From assembly GCA_002390425.1 (NCBI GenBank), contig DGPL01000028.1, positions 1 through 64,000 of the forward strand: DNA of 64,000 nt. Direction: 5' to 3'. This DNA comes from Kordiimonadaceae bacterium UBA4441. Lineage in GTDB: Bacteria > Pseudomonadota > Alphaproteobacteria > Sphingomonadales > Emcibacteraceae. Positions 33,664 through 43,595 of the stretch are shown here, piece by piece; positions within the stretch are counted from its first letter, which is position 1, and each line of letters opens with the position of its first letter. A program made the translations under genes and the position numbers. The notes under the pieces are model-generated. The model had not been told where the DNA came from. It worked only from the letters and a program-made list of their open reading frames with translations, and made no database searches.

Positions 33664-36339
33664 ATGAAAATCTTGCTTAAAACTTTAATGGTGGTTTTTG
33701 CCTTCGGATATGCTTCATTGGCGAATGAGCAAAAATTTGAATTTATACCGGGAACGACATTTGATGATGCCATTCCAACAGTTGAACAGGTGCTAGGTTA
33801 TAAATCCGGTGAAGATATTACGGCCTATGGCGACATGGTACGTTATTTTGATGCCTTAAAAAATGCAGCACCAGACCGGGTAAAGATATTCAGTTATGGA
33901 AAAACTTGGGAAGGTCGTCCACTTATGTATGTGGCGATTTCAAATGCTGATAATATTGCGAAGCTAGATGATATCAGCGCGAATATGAAACGTCTTGCTG
34001 ATCCGCGTGTAACAAACGAAGATGAAGCAGAAGCCATTATTACGGATCAACCGGGTATTACATGGCTTGGATACGGCGTTCACGGCAATGAAATTTCACC
34101 GTTAGATGCAGCGATGCAAACGGCGTATTTCCTTTTGTCGGCAACCAATTTGGAAATGGTCGATAACATTATGAATAATAGTGTAACCTTGATCGACCCG
34201 CAGCAAAATCCAGATGGTCGTGATCGATTTGTTAATAAATTTCATGAAGCAAGAGGTTTAGCTCATGATAGCAGCCCCCTTAGTGCAGAACATAGTGAAC
34301 CATGCCCGAGCGGGCGTGTTAATCATTACTTGTTTGATCTAAACCGGGATTGGTTTGCGTTAACACAACCGGAAAGCCAGGGTAAAGTCGCAGCACTTTT
34401 AGAGTATTTCCCGCTTGTTTATATTGATCTTCATGAAATGGGAGGGAATTCGACATTCTTTTTCTCACCACCGGCGCCACCTTATAATCCGAATATTGCC
34501 GATAACCAGTGGAATACGTTAGAGATGATTGGCCGCAATAATGCTAGACATTTTGATGAAAATGGTTTTTCATATTATACCCGTGAAGTATTTGACGCCT
34601 TTTATCCGGGATATGGCGCCAGTTGGCCCGCTTATTTAGGGGCGGCATCAGCAACTTATGAACAAGCATCTGCGGGCGCTATGAAATTTCATAGAAATAA
34701 TGGTGAAACGCTACATTTCCGCCAAACGGTTCAGCAACATTTAGTCGCTAGTCTTTCAACAGCAGAAGTTGTTGCGACAAATCGTGAAAAACTATTGCGC
34801 GAATTTTATAATTATCGTGCGAGCGGTATTAACGAAGGAGAAAATGAAGATAATCGATATTATGTTATCCCGACACAAAATGACCAAGCGGGAGCTGATA
34901 AAATTGCGGGACTACTAACCAAGCAAGTTGTGGATGTATATCAAACATCAGAAGGGTTCCGTTCTTGCGGTATTGATTATGCAGCGGGCAGTTATGTCAT
35001 TGATAGTGCGCAGCCGATGAAGCGGTTCTTGCGCACGGTTATGGATGAAAATGTGCCAATGGATCAGCCCTTCATTGATGAACAGGAACGCCGCCGTGAT
35101 AATAATTTACGTGATCAGATTTATGATGTGACGGCATGGTCATTACCGCATTTATTTAATATTAATGTTGATCGGTGCAATAGTATGCCAAACGTTGATC
35201 AAGTGAGGGCTAGTGGTGATTATCAAGAGGCGGGAACGGTAACAAACCCAAATGCCACGGTTGCGTTTCTTGTGCCATAGGGACAAACACCAGCCAGCCG
35301 TTTTTTAAGTCACGCACTGCGTCATAATTTAAATGTAAAATCCGCAGATATGAGTTTCGTTATTGGTGGACGTCGTTATCCGGCGGGATCGCTTGTGATT
35401 GATGTGAAGGCAAATGAAGCCGGATTATCAGAAAAGATAGTTCAGATTGCTGAAATGACAGGCGCAGAAGTTGTCGGTGTCAATGACAGTTGGGTTACTG
35501 ATGGGCCAAGTTTTGGGTCAAGTAATACTAGACGCATTCACCCGATTAATGTGGCGATCCTTTGGGATGATCCAACGGCCAATTATAGCGCGGGAAATAC
35601 GCGTTTTGTGATTGAACGTCAATTTGATTATCCGGTCACGCCAATTCGTGCCAAAGATATTTAAGGCGCTGACCTTAGCCCATTTCATGTGTTAATCATT
35701 CCGGAAAGCCGTAGCGGTTATAAATCGACATTCGGGGAACGTGGTTCAGAAACACTTAAAGAATGGGTTTCAGAAGGGGGTACGTTAATCGCACTTGGCA
35801 CAGGCATGCGATATATTGCTGATCCTGATGTTGATTTGATCTCGACGCGCCGTGAATATGCGTACCGTGAAAATAAGCGCGAAGAAAAAGATGATGCGGC
35901 GCAAGTTGATGGTGTGCTTTATGACAGAAAAGATGATTTTATGGAAGCCATTGAGGATCATAACGCAAATCCAGATATTGTTCCGGGTGTAATGTTAAAA
36001 GCAAATGTAGATTTGGAGCATTGGCTGACGGCTGGTTCTGCTGAAACTGTCAATGTGCTATATCGAGGGTCAGATATTTATACGCCTGTGACGATTGATA
36101 AAGGGCGCAATGTGATTAATTATGCGGGTGCAGACGATGTTCTTGCGAGTGGTTATTTGTGGGAAGAAAACCGTGCTCAACTTGCACATAAACCCTTTGT
36201 AATCTCTGAACCAAAGGGCCGCGGGCAGGTCATCGGCTTTACCGCCGACCCGACGATAAGAGCCTATTTGGATGGGCTTAACTTGATGCTGATGAACGCT
36301 ATTTTCCGAGGGGCGGCACATTCAACACCAACAAGATAA
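33664..36339 (+). pseudogene. Exported M14 zinc carboxypeptidase interrupted by two in-frame stop codons
   Basis: One continuous frame of 891 codons is broken only by TAG at 35278-35280 and TAA at 35662-35664. All three segments share the frame, and family-like protein continues directly after each stop. The first 538 residues contain a signal peptide and the whole M14 catalytic domain: HGNEIS with zinc His/Glu, YIDLHEMGG with the third zinc ligand, and the catalytic-Glu region ATYEQASAGA. A truncated secreted peptidase could therefore still be active. The remaining two segments (35281-35661 and 35665-36339) form the C-terminal accessory, glutamine-amidotransferase-like part. No frameshift is present, so decay would be recent; sequencing error or read-through are alternatives. 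Confidence 0.85.
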
Positions 36340-36415
36340 GATTAATCAAGTTATTGAATGGATAAGGGAAGATGAATTTAGTAACGAAGCACTAAAAGTT
36401 GCTTCACAACTTAAT

Positions 36416-36886
36416 TTGCCGGACTGGTGCCTTGCTGCAGGGTTTGTAAGAAGTTTGGTATGGGATAAATTACATAATTTTGAGGTGTCAACGCGACTTG
36501 ATGATATTGATTTGATATATTTTGATCCTGATTTTATTTTTTTAGAGCAAGAATTAGAATGTCAATTGAAAGAAATGTTAAATTTACCTTGGTCTGTGAA
36601 AAATCAGGCAAGAATTCACTCTAGAAACGGTGATAAACCATATCATTCAACTTATGATGCTATGAGTTATTGGGTGGAAGTTGAAACTGCTGTAGGTGCA
36701 AAAATCAATCATGGAGAAATAGAAATTATAGCGCCGTTAGGCGTAAATAACCTTTTTTCAAACAGTATTACTATAAACCCAAAAAGACCAAAAATTGATG
36801 ATTTTTATAGTAGGTTAAATACAAAGAAATGGCTTGAGAAATGGCCAAACCTTAAAGTTCACGCACCCAAATATTGCGGTAGCTAA
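36416..36886 (+). CDS. DUF925-type nucleotidyltransferase, 5' end uncertain
   Basis: The 156-residue frame from TTG 36416 has the family blocks LPDWCLAAGFVRSLVWD, DDIDLIYFD and APLGVNNLFSNSITINP, so it belongs to the NTP_transf_6 group (function poorly known). Family-like protein extends upstream in the same frame (IEWIREDEFSNEALKVAS). However, no ATG, GTG or TTG exists in that frame between a stop codon at 36293 and 36416. Either translation starts at a rare codon (an ATT lies at 36341, right after the peptidase stop), or the 5' end has been lost and the gene is dying like its neighbour. Confidence 0.65.
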   Translation: MPDWCLAAGFVRSLVWDKLHNFEVSTRLDDIDLIYFDPDFIFLEQELECQLKEMLNLPWSVKNQARIHSRNGDKPYHSTYDAMSYWVEVETAVGAKINHGEIEIIAPLGVNNLFSNSITINPKRPKIDDFYSRLNTKKWLEKWPNLKVHAPKYCGS

Positions 36887-37580
36887 CCTTATGATCATGG
36901 TCTTGTAGATATATCGGTAAATTGCCGTGTGCTTCATAAGAAGGAGCGCCGATATAAACGGTTGGTCCGGTTAGAGATACATTATTTTGGATCAGCACAC
37001 CGTTATGTAGTACCGTCATACGTGCTTGTGAAATAACGGTTCCGTTCTTGCTAAAGCGTGGGGCCGTATAAATAATATCATATGATTGCCATTCCATTGC
37101 AGGCTTTGTCGCATTTACAAGTGGGATATGTTGTTTATAAAGTGATCCGGTTTGACCATTGTTATAGGTTTTATTTTCATAACTATCTAATACTTGAACT
37201 TCATAAAATTGTTGCAGGAATACGCCGCTGTTTCCTCTATCCTGATCGACAAATTTTGCATCAAGAATTGGTATGCGCCACTCAACATGAAGCTGCACAT
37301 CGCCAAATGATTTTTTTGTACGTATATCCTTAGTGCCGGGGTTTACAGTCATTACACCGTTATCATTTGTCCATTTGTTTGCGCCGCCATTTACACTTTC
37401 CCAAGAGGCATGGTCTAGAATAATTGCATCAGATGGGGCACCGCCGTTGTTTGAGGGTGTTATTTTCAAAGGCTCTTTACCCCAGACTTCAGTGGCGCGC
37501 GGTTCAGGAACCATTTGCGACCAAGAAACACTCATGCAAGTGATCATAATTGTGGTGAAAGATATAGCGGGTTTGATCAT
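36852..37580 (-). CDS. Exported DUF1080-family protein
   Basis: The 242-residue product has a Sec signal peptide (cleaved near residue 20, SVSWSQ) and one DUF1080 domain: WESVNGGANKWTNDNGVMTVNPGT, FGDVQLHVEWRIP, and RGNSGVFLQQFYEVQVLDSYEN, ending HGNLPIYLQDHDHKVSYRNIWVREL. The RGNSGVFL and DH-x-VSYRNIW blocks are standard for this family. It overlaps the 3' end of the nucleotidyltransferase by 35 bases. It is a second, divergent copy relative to the protein at 23111. Confidence 0.88.
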   Translation of the reverse strand: MIKPAISFTTIMITCMSVSWSQMVPEPRATEVWGKEPLKITPSNNGGAPSDAIILDHASWESVNGGANKWTNDNGVMTVNPGTKDIRTKKSFGDVQLHVEWRIPILDAKFVDQDRGNSGVFLQQFYEVQVLDSYENKTYNNGQTGSLYKQHIPLVNATKPAMEWQSYDIIYTAPRFSKNGTVISQARMTVLHNGVLIQNNVSLTGPTVYIGAPSYEAHGNLPIYLQDHDHKVSYRNIWVREL

Positions 37581-37692
37581 TTTTAACGTTCCTAAAAATT
37601 AAATATTTCGCAAAAGAGTAAAGTTTCAAATTGGGGCTGTCAATTCGTGATATATGAGTTATAGTTTTCTTAAAAAGTAAAAGGGAATTAAA

Positions 37693-39393
37693 ATGGCATC
37701 TTATGACGGTTTTGAATATGACGTATTAATCGTTGGCTCTGGCGCCGGTGGGGGAATGGCAGCGCATATATTAACGGAAGCAGGCGTTAAAGTTTTAATG
37801 CTTGAAGCGGGTCGTGATTATGACCCTGTCGAAGAAACCCCGATGTTTATGGAAAACCATGAAGCGCCACTTCGTGGATCAAGCACATCTGATAAAGATT
37901 TTGGCTATTATGACGCGACAATAGATGGTGGCTGGTCTGTTCCGGGTGAGCCTTATACCAACGCGGAAGGTACGAAATTTAGATGGTGGCGTGCCCGCAT
38001 GTTGGGCGGTAGAACCAATCATTTTGGTCGATATGTTCCGCGCTTTAATGATCGTGATTTTAAACCCTATACCCATGATGGATTGGGAGTTGATTGGCCG
38101 CTAGATTATGATGAAGTGCAGCCATGGTATGATAAGTGTGAAAAACTGGTTGGTGTTTCCGGTAATAATCCTGGCATCTATGATGTGCCGGATAGTGGTG
38201 AAGGCGTTTTGCAGCCACACGCAAAGCCACGTGTTTATGAATTATTGGTTGAGGCCGCTTGTAAAAAATTAGGGTTGCCGATTGTGCCGATGCGCCGTGC
38301 CGTATTAACGCGCGCACAGGATACCCGTGAAGCATGTTTTAATGCGACGGATTGTGGACGCGGATGTTCCATTGGTGCCGCATTTCAAACAACCACATCG
38401 GTTATTCCGTGGGCGAAAGACACGGGTAATTTAAAAGTTGTTACCGATGCGATGGTAAAAGAAGTGCATCTTAATGATGATGAAAAAGCATCAGGAGTTT
38501 CATTTGTAAACCGCAAAACGCGGGAAGACGTTCGTGTTGATGCGGATTATGTTATTCTGGCGGCGAGCGCTTGTGAGACAGCGCGATTGATGCTCAATTC
38601 AAAAAGTGAAAAATTCCCAAACGGTATTGCAAATACTAGTGGGCAGGTTGGCCGTAACCTTATGGATAGCACAGGCGCAGATTTCACGGGGTATATTCCG
38701 GCATTAGAAGGACGACCAAAATATAACGAAGACGGGCTTTCAGGTAATCATCTATATATACCATGGTGGGATTATGAAGGGCAGGATAGCGGTTCCGTTA
38801 AATTTAAACGCGGATATCATTTGGAAATTGGCGGCGGTTTTGCTGAACCAAGCATGAGCACGGGACGTGGTGTTGATGGATACGGTAAAGAAGCCAAAGA
38901 TAAATTAAGAAAAAAATATGGTAGCGGTATTTATTTCGCCCTACGTGGTGAAATGGTCGTGAATGAAAATTGTTACTGTGATATTGACCCGAACATGAAA
39001 GATAAATGGGGTATTCCCGTTTTAAGGTTCCATTGGAAATGGTCTGATGAAGAATATAATCAGGTTGCACACGGCATTGAATGGACAGAAAAAATTATCA
39101 AAGCCATGGGCGGGTATGTCACTTCGCCAAAACGTACACCTGAAGAAGCGCTTCTTCCGGGTGGTTTAATTATTCATGAAGTGGGAACAACCCGCATGGG
39201 CGATGATCCCGCAACTTCGGTTACCAATAAATGGGGTCAGACATGGGACGTGGATAATTTATACATTATGGATGGTGGCGTTTTTGCATCAAATCCACAT
39301 AAAAATTGTACAATTACGATCCTAACGTTAGCAATGAAAAATGCGACAAAATTGGCTCATGAAATTAAAGGTGGGGAGATTAAAAATGGGTAA
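37693..39393 (+). CDS. GMC-family FAD oxidoreductase
   Basis: Sugar or alcohol dehydrogenase catalytic subunit. The 566-residue protein has the FAD-binding start YDVLIVGSGAGGGMAAHILTEAG, with the glutamate of LMLEAGRDYD. It also has RWWRARMLGGRTNHFGR, a Cys-rich DCGRGCSIGA block, and the C-terminal active-site region NPHKNCTITILTLAMKNA. There is no signal peptide; export, if any, would be by piggy-back on the Tat partner encoded next. The gene overlaps the extended frame of that partner. Confidence 0.92.
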   Translation: MASYDGFEYDVLIVGSGAGGGMAAHILTEAGVKVLMLEAGRDYDPVEETPMFMENHEAPLRGSSTSDKDFGYYDATIDGGWSVPGEPYTNAEGTKFRWWRARMLGGRTNHFGRYVPRFNDRDFKPYTHDGLGVDWPLDYDEVQPWYDKCEKLVGVSGNNPGIYDVPDSGEGVLQPHAKPRVYELLVEAACKKLGLPIVPMRRAVLTRAQDTREACFNATDCGRGCSIGAAFQTTTSVIPWAKDTGNLKVVTDAMVKEVHLNDDEKASGVSFVNRKTREDVRVDADYVILAASACETARLMLNSKSEKFPNGIANTSGQVGRNLMDSTGADFTGYIPALEGRPKYNEDGLSGNHLYIPWWDYEGQDSGSVKFKRGYHLEIGGGFAEPSMSTGRGVDGYGKEAKDKLRKKYGSGIYFALRGEMVVNENCYCDIDPNMKDKWGIPVLRFHWKWSDEEYNQVAHGIEWTEKIIKAMGGYVTSPKRTPEEALLPGGLIIHEVGTTRMGDDPATSVTNKWGQTWDVDNLYIMDGGVFASNPHKNCTITILTLAMKNATKLAHEIKGGEIKNG

Positions 39394-40099
39394 ATTTTAT
39401 AATTCAAAAATCAGTCGTCGTGACAGCTTAAAATGGATAGGTACCATGAGTTCAACGGTTTTGATCGGTGGAATTGTTGTTGGTTGTGATGCGGCAGATG
39501 ATGCAATGCCCGAAGTTAAAAGCGCCAGTAATTGGCCTGATTTAAAATTTAAAACCATCACGGGACCAAAATATGGTCAAGATCCGGATATGTTAAACCC
39601 TGTCGTTCCTTGGCCAAAAACATTAGATGATGATCAGCTTGATATGGTGGCGCGTCTTTGTGATATTATATGCCCCGCCGACGAAGGTGGTCCTTCAGCA
39701 ACCGAGGTCGGTGTGCCAGATGTAATCGACGAGTGGGTGAGTGCACCATATGAAAATCAGCAGCAAGATAGAGTGCTTATTTTAAATGGTTTAACGTGGC
39801 TCGAAGATGAAGCGGGCAGGCGGTTCAATAAAAAATTCCTAACAGCAAGTGATGCTGAGCAGGCTCAAATTTTAGATGATATTGCTTATACGAGCCATGG
39901 CAAATTAGAAGAATTTGAACATGCGGTTATCTTCTTTGATAAATTTAGGGCGCTTGTGTTTGGCGGATATTTCACAAGTCCTGAAGGGATTGAGGATATC
40001 GGTTATATGGGGAATTCACCAATAATAGGTGACTATCCCGGTCCAACCGAAGAAGCAATGGCCCATTTAGAGCAAGTGATTGCCAATTTACCGACTTAA
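39386..40099 (+). CDS. Gluconate 2-dehydrogenase subunit 3-like Tat protein
   Basis: I chose ATG 39386, preceded by GGGGAG, over the frame start at 39341 that lies within the GMC gene. The product starts MGKFYNSKISRRDSLKWIG, a twin-arginine signal, and has a possible lipobox VVGC near residue 34. The remaining domain (DDDQLDMVARLCDIICPADEGGPSA and later helices) matches the small subunit of GMC-type dehydrogenases, which guides the FAD subunit through Tat. The usual third partner, a cytochrome c, is not adjacent. A hairpin formed by CCGACT and AGTCGG at 40091-40118 encloses its stop codon and that of the convergent nitrilase. Confidence 0.88.
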   Translation: MGKFYNSKISRRDSLKWIGTMSSTVLIGGIVVGCDAADDAMPEVKSASNWPDLKFKTITGPKYGQDPDMLNPVVPWPKTLDDDQLDMVARLCDIICPADEGGPSATEVGVPDVIDEWVSAPYENQQQDRVLILNGLTWLEDEAGRRFNKKFLTASDAEQAQILDDIAYTSHGKLEEFEHAVIFFDKFRALVFGGYFTSPEGIEDIGYMGNSPIIGDYPGPTEEAMAHLEQVIANLPT

Positions 40100-40118
40100 T
40101 TATTCTATGATTAGTCGG
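40091..40118. terminator. Hairpin shared by two convergent genes
   Basis: CCGACT (40091-40096) and AGTCGG (40113-40118) form a stem, extended by AAT/ATT around a bulge. Both stop codons (40097-40099 and 40111-40113) fall within or beside the loop. No T tract follows on either strand, so it is at best a weak bidirectional terminator. Confidence 0.4.
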
Positions 40119-41046
40119 CCTCTTCGACAAAAGTAGTGACGCTTTGTCTTGGTGTTTCATTGACGCGTAGCTCGAATATGTCGGGCCGCGCGTAATGGCC
40201 GATAACATCAAGGTCATATCGTGCTTTTGCAAGGTCATCCATATTAATTTCAGCGGATATAAGCCCTTCTTTATCTAATAGAGGACCGGCAAGAACGTCG
40301 CCGAGTGGACCGATAATGACGCTTCCGCCACTAATCAGAGCATCATCGGCACCCCAGTTATCAACTTTTTGATCGAGTTCATTGGGAGATGGTTGATATT
40401 GGCAGGCACTTGCTACAAAACATCTGCCTTCTAATGCGATGTGCTGCATGGTGGATTGCCATACGGGACGGGCATCAACCGTTGGGGCACACCATATTTC
40501 AATTCCCTTGGCGTATAGTGCCGTTCGTAGTAGCGGCATATAGTTTTCCCAGCATATGGTTGCCCCTGTTCTTCCTGCATTGGTTTCAATTACGGGTAAA
40601 GTTGAGCCATCTCCTTGTCCCCAAATCAGGCGCTCTGATCCCGTGGGCATTAATTTACGGTGTTTATGCGTTAACCCGCCACTTGGATCTATAAAAATTG
40701 CTGTGCAATAAAGCGTCGCGCCTGCGCGCTCAATGACGCCAAGAACAAGGTTTGCATTTAACCTTTTTGACATTTCTGAAAGTGTTTTTACCTCAGGACC
40801 GGATAAGTCAATGGCCGCATCGTAATACTTTTGATAGATTTCACGTCCGCTTTCAAGACGGAAACCCAATTGTGTCCCAAAGCTTTCTCCCTTGGGATAG
40901 CCTCCCAAAATTGCTTCGGGCATGACAACAATATCAGCTCCTGATCGCTTAATCTCTGCTTCATAGGATAATATTTTTTCTAAGGTTTCTTGTGTGCTGC
41001 TCGGCACGGAACCGATTTGCAGCACACTTATGGTTTTTAATGTCAT
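40111..41046 (-). CDS. Nitrilase-family carbon-nitrogen hydrolase
   Basis: The 311-residue protein has the catalytic Glu-Lys-Cys triad in MPEAILGGYPKG, HRKLMPTGSERL and GATICWENYMPLLR. The CWEN form and the following MPLLRTALY match true nitrilases (nitrile to acid plus ammonia) rather than amidases. It starts one base after the stop codon of the upstream BKACE gene, so both are made from one transcript and probably serve one catabolic route for a nitrogenous substrate. Confidence 0.9.
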   Translation of the reverse strand: MTLKTISVLQIGSVPSSTQETLEKILSYEAEIKRSGADIVVMPEAILGGYPKGESFGTQLGFRLESGREIYQKYYDAAIDLSGPEVKTLSEMSKRLNANLVLGVIERAGATLYCTAIFIDPSGGLTHKHRKLMPTGSERLIWGQGDGSTLPVIETNAGRTGATICWENYMPLLRTALYAKGIEIWCAPTVDARPVWQSTMQHIALEGRCFVASACQYQPSPNELDQKVDNWGADDALISGGSVIIGPLGDVLAGPLLDKEGLISAEINMDDLAKARYDLDVIGHYARPDIFELRVNETPRQSVTTFVEEAD

Positions 41047-41047
41047 T

Positions 41048-41863
41048 TTATCCTCTTAAATTAAAAATATTTCTTACGTCATCGACGCTCGCGATAGGAC
41101 GATTATTATTCATAGCGACTGTGGCAGCATGCTTAATCATTTCACCGTTATTTTCTAATAAACTTCCGTCTTCGCGCCAAATATTGTTTTCAAAACCGAC
41201 ACGGATATGACCGCCTACTTTAGTGGAATGATTGATGCAATCTTTTTCGTTTTCGGAAAAACCACAGGCTGCCCAAGGCCTTTTATTATTGGCGGCAAGT
41301 TTTTTTAATGCATCTGTATCGGGTGTAGGGCCATTATAGCTGCCCATGACATAAAGGACGAATGGTGTGTCATGGTGAAAGACTCCCTTTTTAATATATT
41401 CTTCAAACCGAATATGGTCGTCGGGGTTATAAAGAATATATTGTGGGAATATATTTTCTTTGATAACCCATTTATTAAATGCTTCAAACTCACCTAATTC
41501 ATCATCAGTTGGACAAAGTTCTCTCAGCGCGATAGAGACGGCTTCGGGCTTAAGTTTTTTAACCATTTCCATTTGTTGATGGCGGTCATAAATGCCGACG
41601 GCTTCAGTGGTGGCCTGGATAATTAATTGATCACCTACTTTGTTTTTAATGGCATTGATTGAGTTTTGGTAGCGATCAACATCTAAGCAGTGGCTGCCAT
41701 CGTCTTCTCTAACATGCAGATGAAGAATACTTGCGCCGGCTTCCAGAATTTGTTCAGCACATACGGCCATTTCATCAGGAGAAATTGGAATTTCCGGATG
41801 ATCTTTTATCTGCCTTCTGGCGCCATTTGGTGCGGACATGATGATGAATGGAGAGGTAGGCAA
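41048..41863 (-). CDS. BKACE-family beta-keto acid cleavage enzyme
   Basis: Condenses a beta-keto acid with acetyl-CoA, giving acetoacetate and a new acyl-CoA. The 271-residue TIM barrel has the family start PFIIMSAPNGARRQ, the zinc motif LHLHVRE, ATTEAVGIYD and GGHIRVGFENNIW. Substrate in this family varies widely and cannot be read from the sequence; the coupled nitrilase suggests a nitrile- or amino-derived acid. It is divergent from ompW, and the FNR-like palindrome at 41911-41924 lies between them. Confidence 0.92.
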   Translation of the reverse strand: MPTSPFIIMSAPNGARRQIKDHPEIPISPDEMAVCAEQILEAGASILHLHVREDDGSHCLDVDRYQNSINAIKNKVGDQLIIQATTEAVGIYDRHQQMEMVKKLKPEAVSIALRELCPTDDELGEFEAFNKWVIKENIFPQYILYNPDDHIRFEEYIKKGVFHHDTPFVLYVMGSYNGPTPDTDALKKLAANNKRPWAACGFSENEKDCINHSTKVGGHIRVGFENNIWREDGSLLENNGEMIKHAATVAMNNNRPIASVDDVRNIFNLRG

Positions 41864-41910
41864 TATTTTATACTCATTATTTTTGACTTGGCTGGATTAT
41901 CGCAACTTAT

Positions 41911-41924
41911 TTGACCCGGGTCAA
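41911..41924. promoter_or_regulatory. FNR/FixK-type box upstream of ompW
   Basis: The perfect palindrome TTGACCCGGGTCAA fits TTGA(T/C)-N4-(A/G)TCAA. A TAAAGAT sequence at 41948-41954 would put its centre close to -41.5, the class II activation position. ompW is FNR-controlled in E. coli, which supports the call. It could also act on the divergent BKACE operon, whose start codon is 48 bases away. Confidence 0.7.
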
Positions 41925-41986
41925 AGATTTTAAACACTTTCCGGGTGTAAAGATGGTTCTTGAAATAAAACTGACAGGAGGAAAAC

Positions 41987-42619
41987 ATGTCAAAAAAACT
42001 CGTGGCCGCATTAGGTCTTATCTCTGCTTCGCTTTTTGCGAGCGAAACTGCAAGTGCACAGCAAGCGGGTGATCTGTTTGTTCGCGCGCGTGCAATTTAT
42101 GTATCACCTGATGCGAGTACCACAACGTCAATCAACGGTACAGCTGATATCGATAATAAAGTGGTTCCAGAAGTGGATTTCACATATTTTATTGCTGATA
42201 ATATCGGTCTTGAGTTAATTGCAACGACAGCAAAACATAATGCAACAGCAATTGGTACGGACGTTGGTGATGTGCCGCTTGGTAGTGCGTGGTTGTTGCC
42301 GCCAACATTGTCGTTACAATATCATGTGCCAATGGAAGGATTTAAGCCATATGTTGGTGCTGGTGTAAATTACACTTTCTTTTATAGTGAAAAAGCTGCG
42401 GGTACTCCGGTTAATGGCTTTAACTTGAAGGATACTTTTGGTTTCTCACTACAAGCCGGTGTCGATATCGATATTACTGAAGATGTTTTCTTTAACGTTG
42501 ATGTTAAGAAATTATTCTTAAGCACTGATGCGACTATCCCAACTGATTTAGGATTGGTAACTGCGGACGTGCAAATTGATCCTTGGATCATTGGTGTTGG
42601 TATTGGTAAGAAATTTTAA
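41987..42619 (+). CDS. OmpW family outer-membrane protein
   Basis: Small eight-stranded beta-barrel. The 210-residue product has a Sec signal peptide (after ETASAQQ, about residue 22), then LFVRARAIYVSPDAS, VPEVDFTYFIADNIGLELIA and PTLSLQYHVPMEGFKPYVGAGVNYTFF. It ends IDPWIIGVGIGKKF, with a terminal phenylalanine as required for barrel insertion. A strong AGGAGG precedes the ATG. Transcribed alone, with its own terminator and an FNR-type box. Confidence 0.94.
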   Translation: MSKKLVAALGLISASLFASETASAQQAGDLFVRARAIYVSPDASTTTSINGTADIDNKVVPEVDFTYFIADNIGLELIATTAKHNATAIGTDVGDVPLGSAWLLPPTLSLQYHVPMEGFKPYVGAGVNYTFFYSEKAAGTPVNGFNLKDTFGFSLQAGVDIDITEDVFFNVDVKKLFLSTDATIPTDLGLVTADVQIDPWIIGVGIGKKF

Positions 42620-42645
42620 GACTTTCTAATACTTAAAAGAACTTA

Positions 42646-42676
42646 GGCCCGCTAGCGTTTAGCGGGCCTTTTTTTA
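42646..42676 (+). terminator. Terminator after ompW
   Basis: GGCCCGCTA (42646-42654) pairs with TAGCGGGCC (42660-42668), followed by seven T. It lies just before the 3' end of the convergent truncated transsulfuration gene. Confidence 0.92.
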
Positions 42677-42680
42677 TTTT

Positions 42681-43577
42681 CTATGCGACTGATGCTACCG
42701 GGGAAAGGCTCATGCGGTCTAAGGCACCGATAAGATCAGCCAGAATATCTTTTGGTGTTTCAAGGCCAACAGAAAGACGCACTAGACCGTCAGAAATATC
42801 ATGAATGGCGCGTTCTTCTGGAGTATAGGTCGAGTGTGTCATGCTTGCGGGGTGTTGGATTAATGTGTCCGCGTCACCTAAACTGACGGCGCGCTTGATC
42901 ATTTTAAGTTCATTCATGAAACGAATACCGTTTGAAATGCCGCCTTTAAGTTCAAAGGCAATCATGCCGCCTGGTTTTTCCATTTGACGTTGCGCTATGC
43001 CATACTGCGGAAAGCTTTTAAGGCCCGGATATGAAACGCTTTCAATTGCAGGATGCTTTTCAAGTTCTTCGGCGATCATTTGTGCGCTGCTGCAATGGCG
43101 GTCCATACGGATTTCTAAGGTTTTTAAGCCGCGCATAATTTGAAATGCGGTCAGTGGTGCCATCACGGCACCTGTCATATCCTTTACACCTTCAAGACGG
43201 ATACGGGTGATATGCTCTTCTGATCCTGCGATCATACCGGCGACAAGGTCGCCGTGGCCACCAAGATATTTGGTCGCAGAATGAACGACAATATCGGCAC
43301 CCCATGAAATTGGACGACATAGATATGGTGTCGCATAAGTATTGTCGACGATGGTAATAAGTCCATGTTCTTTAGCGATTTGCGCAACGGCGCCAATTTC
43401 AACAAGGCGCATGTTTGGGTTTGCAGGCGTTTCAAAATAAACAACTTTTGTTTTGTCCGTAATTGCCGCGCGTACATTTTCCGGATCACGCATATCAACA
43501 TGTTTAATTGTGACGCCGAATTTTGTCAGCCCATGACTAAAAAATGTAAATGTACAGCCATAAAGAGTGGTGAAATA
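42681..43577 (-). pseudogene. Transsulfuration PLP enzyme lacking its N-terminal third
   Basis: The readable frame gives a 270-residue product from an internal Met at 43493, against roughly 390-400 for cystathionine gamma-synthase, methionine gamma-lyase or O-succinylhomoserine sulfhydrylase. Family-like sequence continues upstream of that Met in the same frame (TLYGCTFTFFSHGLTKFG) to a TGA at 43578-43580, where it stops abruptly. The PLP lysine is present (HSATKYLGGHGD), but the N-terminal part with cofactor and substrate residues from the partner subunit is gone. A deletion has joined the gene body to the promoter of the divergent cupin gene. Probably non-functional. Confidence 0.85.
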
Positions 43578-43595
43578 TCACGATAGGGAATTCAA

